DNA from: Rhodococcus sp. OK519
Lineage (GTDB): Bacteria; Actinomycetota; Actinomycetes; Mycobacteriales; Mycobacteriaceae
Length of the DNA: 64,000 nt
Assembly: GCF_003051005.1 (NCBI RefSeq)
Contig: NZ_QAOW01000007.1
Span: 124,001-188,000 of the forward strand
Direction: 5' to 3'
Shown here: positions 63,297 to 64,000 of the stretch, in pieces
How positions within the stretch are numbered: the first letter of the stretch is position 1
Layout of the letters: the number at the start of each line of letters is the position of its first letter
Made by a program: the position numbers and the translations under genes
Notes under the pieces: model-generated
Seen by the model: only the letters and a program-made list of their open reading frames with translations
Told to the model about the DNA's origin: nothing
Database searches by the model: none

Positions 63297-64000
63297 ATGG
63301 ACGAATCCCTGAGCTTGGCCGGTCGTACGGCCATCGTCACCGGCGCCGGAGCCGGCCTCGGCCGCTCCGAGGCGCTCGCGCTGGCCGAGGCCGGCGCCGC
63401 GGTTGTCGTCAACGACATGGGCTCCGCGGCCCACGACGTCGTCGACGAGATCAAGGCCGCCGGCGGACAGGCGCTCGCCATCACCGGCGACGTCTCCGAC
63501 TGGTCGCTCGGCGGACGCATGATCGAGGAGGCCGTCGCGAACTTCGGTTCGATGGACATCCTCGTCAACAACGCGGGCATCCTGCGCGACAAGATGATCT
63601 TCAACCTGTCCGAGTCGGACTGGGACGACGTCATCCGCGTGCACCTCAAGGGCCACGCCGCGACGTCGCACGCCGCTGCCGTGCACTGGCGCCAGGCGAG
63701 CAAGGACGCGGGCGGACCGATCTTCGGTCGCGTGATCAACACGTCGTCCGAGGCCTTCCTGTTCGGCTCGGCCGGACAGCCCAACTACTCGGCAGCCAAG
63801 GCCGGCATCACCGCGCTGACGCTGTCGACCGCGGCCGGCCTGTCCCGCTACGGCGTGCGCGCCAACGCGATCTGCCCCCGCGCCCGGACCGCCATGACGG
63901 CAGACGCGTTCGGCACCGAGAACACCACCGGCGCCCAGGGCCTCGACCCGCTGGCACCCGAGCGCGTCGGCACGCTGGTCCGCTACCTCGCGTCGCCCGC
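63297..64000 (+). CDS. Hsd4A-like 17-beta-hydroxysteroid/hydroxyacyl-CoA dehydrogenase (3' end outside window)
   Basis: SDR of the MFE-2/Rv3502c type, open to the window end (234 codons seen). AIVTGAGAGLGRSEALALAE binds NAD; DILVNNAGILRDKMIFNLSE, VINTSSEAFLFGSAGQ and YSAAKAGITALTLS hold the catalytic residues; ANAICPRARTAMTADAFG is characteristic of this group. AGGTTAGGAG precedes ATG 63297. It would oxidise the 17-OH of the ring or a side-chain hydroxyacyl-CoA. Confidence 0.92.
   Translation, partial: MDESLSLAGRTAIVTGAGAGLGRSEALALAEAGAAVVVNDMGSAAHDVVDEIKAAGGQALAITGDVSDWSLGGRMIEEAVANFGSMDILVNNAGILRDKMIFNLSESDWDDVIRVHLKGHAATSHAAAVHWRQASKDAGGPIFGRVINTSSEAFLFGSAGQPNYSAAKAGITALTLSTAAGLSRYGVRANAICPRARTAMTADAFGTENTTGAQGLDPLAPERVGTLVRYLASP

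Overview
The window is high-GC DNA from a mycolic-acid actinobacterium, most likely a Rhodococcus/Prescottella-type organism. It carries an antigen-85-type mycolyltransferase, F420-type LLM oxidoreductases, and a nearly complete steroid catabolic set of the kind known from Rhodococcus and Mycobacterium tuberculosis. Almost every base is coding. Genes run in long operons whose stop and start codons overlap (ATGA/GTGA).

Layout. (1) 0.3-5.6 kb: a complete dipeptide-type ABC importer (lipoprotein, two permeases, two ATPases), with the tail of an MFS exporter at the left edge. (2) 6-15 kb: a nine-gene catabolic operon (amidohydrolase, fluoroacetate-dehalogenase-type hydrolase, class II aldolase, small unknown, 2-hydroxyacid dehydrogenase, alpha-hydroxyacid oxidase, thiolase, SDR, CoA ligase). 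It is divergent from an IclR regulator, with two tandem 17-bp palindromes in the gap. I do not recognise its substrate. (3) 16-20 kb: an AurF-like diiron oxygenase, a 37-residue putative peptide, a 2-hydroxyacid dehydrogenase and two SDRs. (4) 20-28.5 kb: steroid side-chain removal genes in the order chsE2-chsH2-chsE1-chsH1-ltp2, plus a MaoC hydratase, an SDR and a FadD17-like ligase. (5) 28.8-34.7 kb: a third CoA ligase, a SnoaL-like protein, decayed gene pieces, an LLM oxidoreductase, AraC and VOC proteins, an MscS channel and a small secreted protein. (6) 34.8-42.7 kb: further side-chain genes (SDR, thioesterase, MaoC, SCP-x thiolase, FadE34-like, FadA5-like) and a KstR-like TetR. (7) 43-46.6 kb: an HsaA paralogue divergent from kshA, with a small CxxC protein and an SDR. 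(8) 46.7-52.6 kb: a fused double SnoaL protein, then envelope and housekeeping-type genes. (9) 52.6-59.5 kb: hsaC, hsaA, kstD, hsaD, hsaB and an IclR regulator. (10) 59.8-64 kb: an LLM oxidoreductase, a SnoaL protein, a FadD19-like ligase and an Hsd4A-like SDR cut by the window end.

How it fits together. CoA ligases activate a steroid side chain. FadE34, ChsE1/E2, the MaoC hydratases, SDRs, thiolases and Ltp2 shorten and remove it. KstD and KshA open ring B, and HsaA/B, HsaC and HsaD hydroxylate, cleave and hydrolyse ring A. There is no CYP125 and no Mce4 in the window. Together with FadE34 and FadD17-like genes this favours an already carboxylated C24/C22 steroid such as a bile acid; that is inference.

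Two regulatory codes can be read by eye. A 17-bp palindrome close to GTCCCGCTGRGCGGGAC lies before kshA, hsaA and the second IclR gene, with weaker copies between hsaD and hsaB. A KstR-like half-palindromic motif (GTAGAAYNNATTCT) lies before the FadA5-FadE34 operon and between the FadD19-like and SDR genes, with one orphan copy between two terminators. I saw no rRNA, tRNA, CRISPR array or intact insertion sequence.
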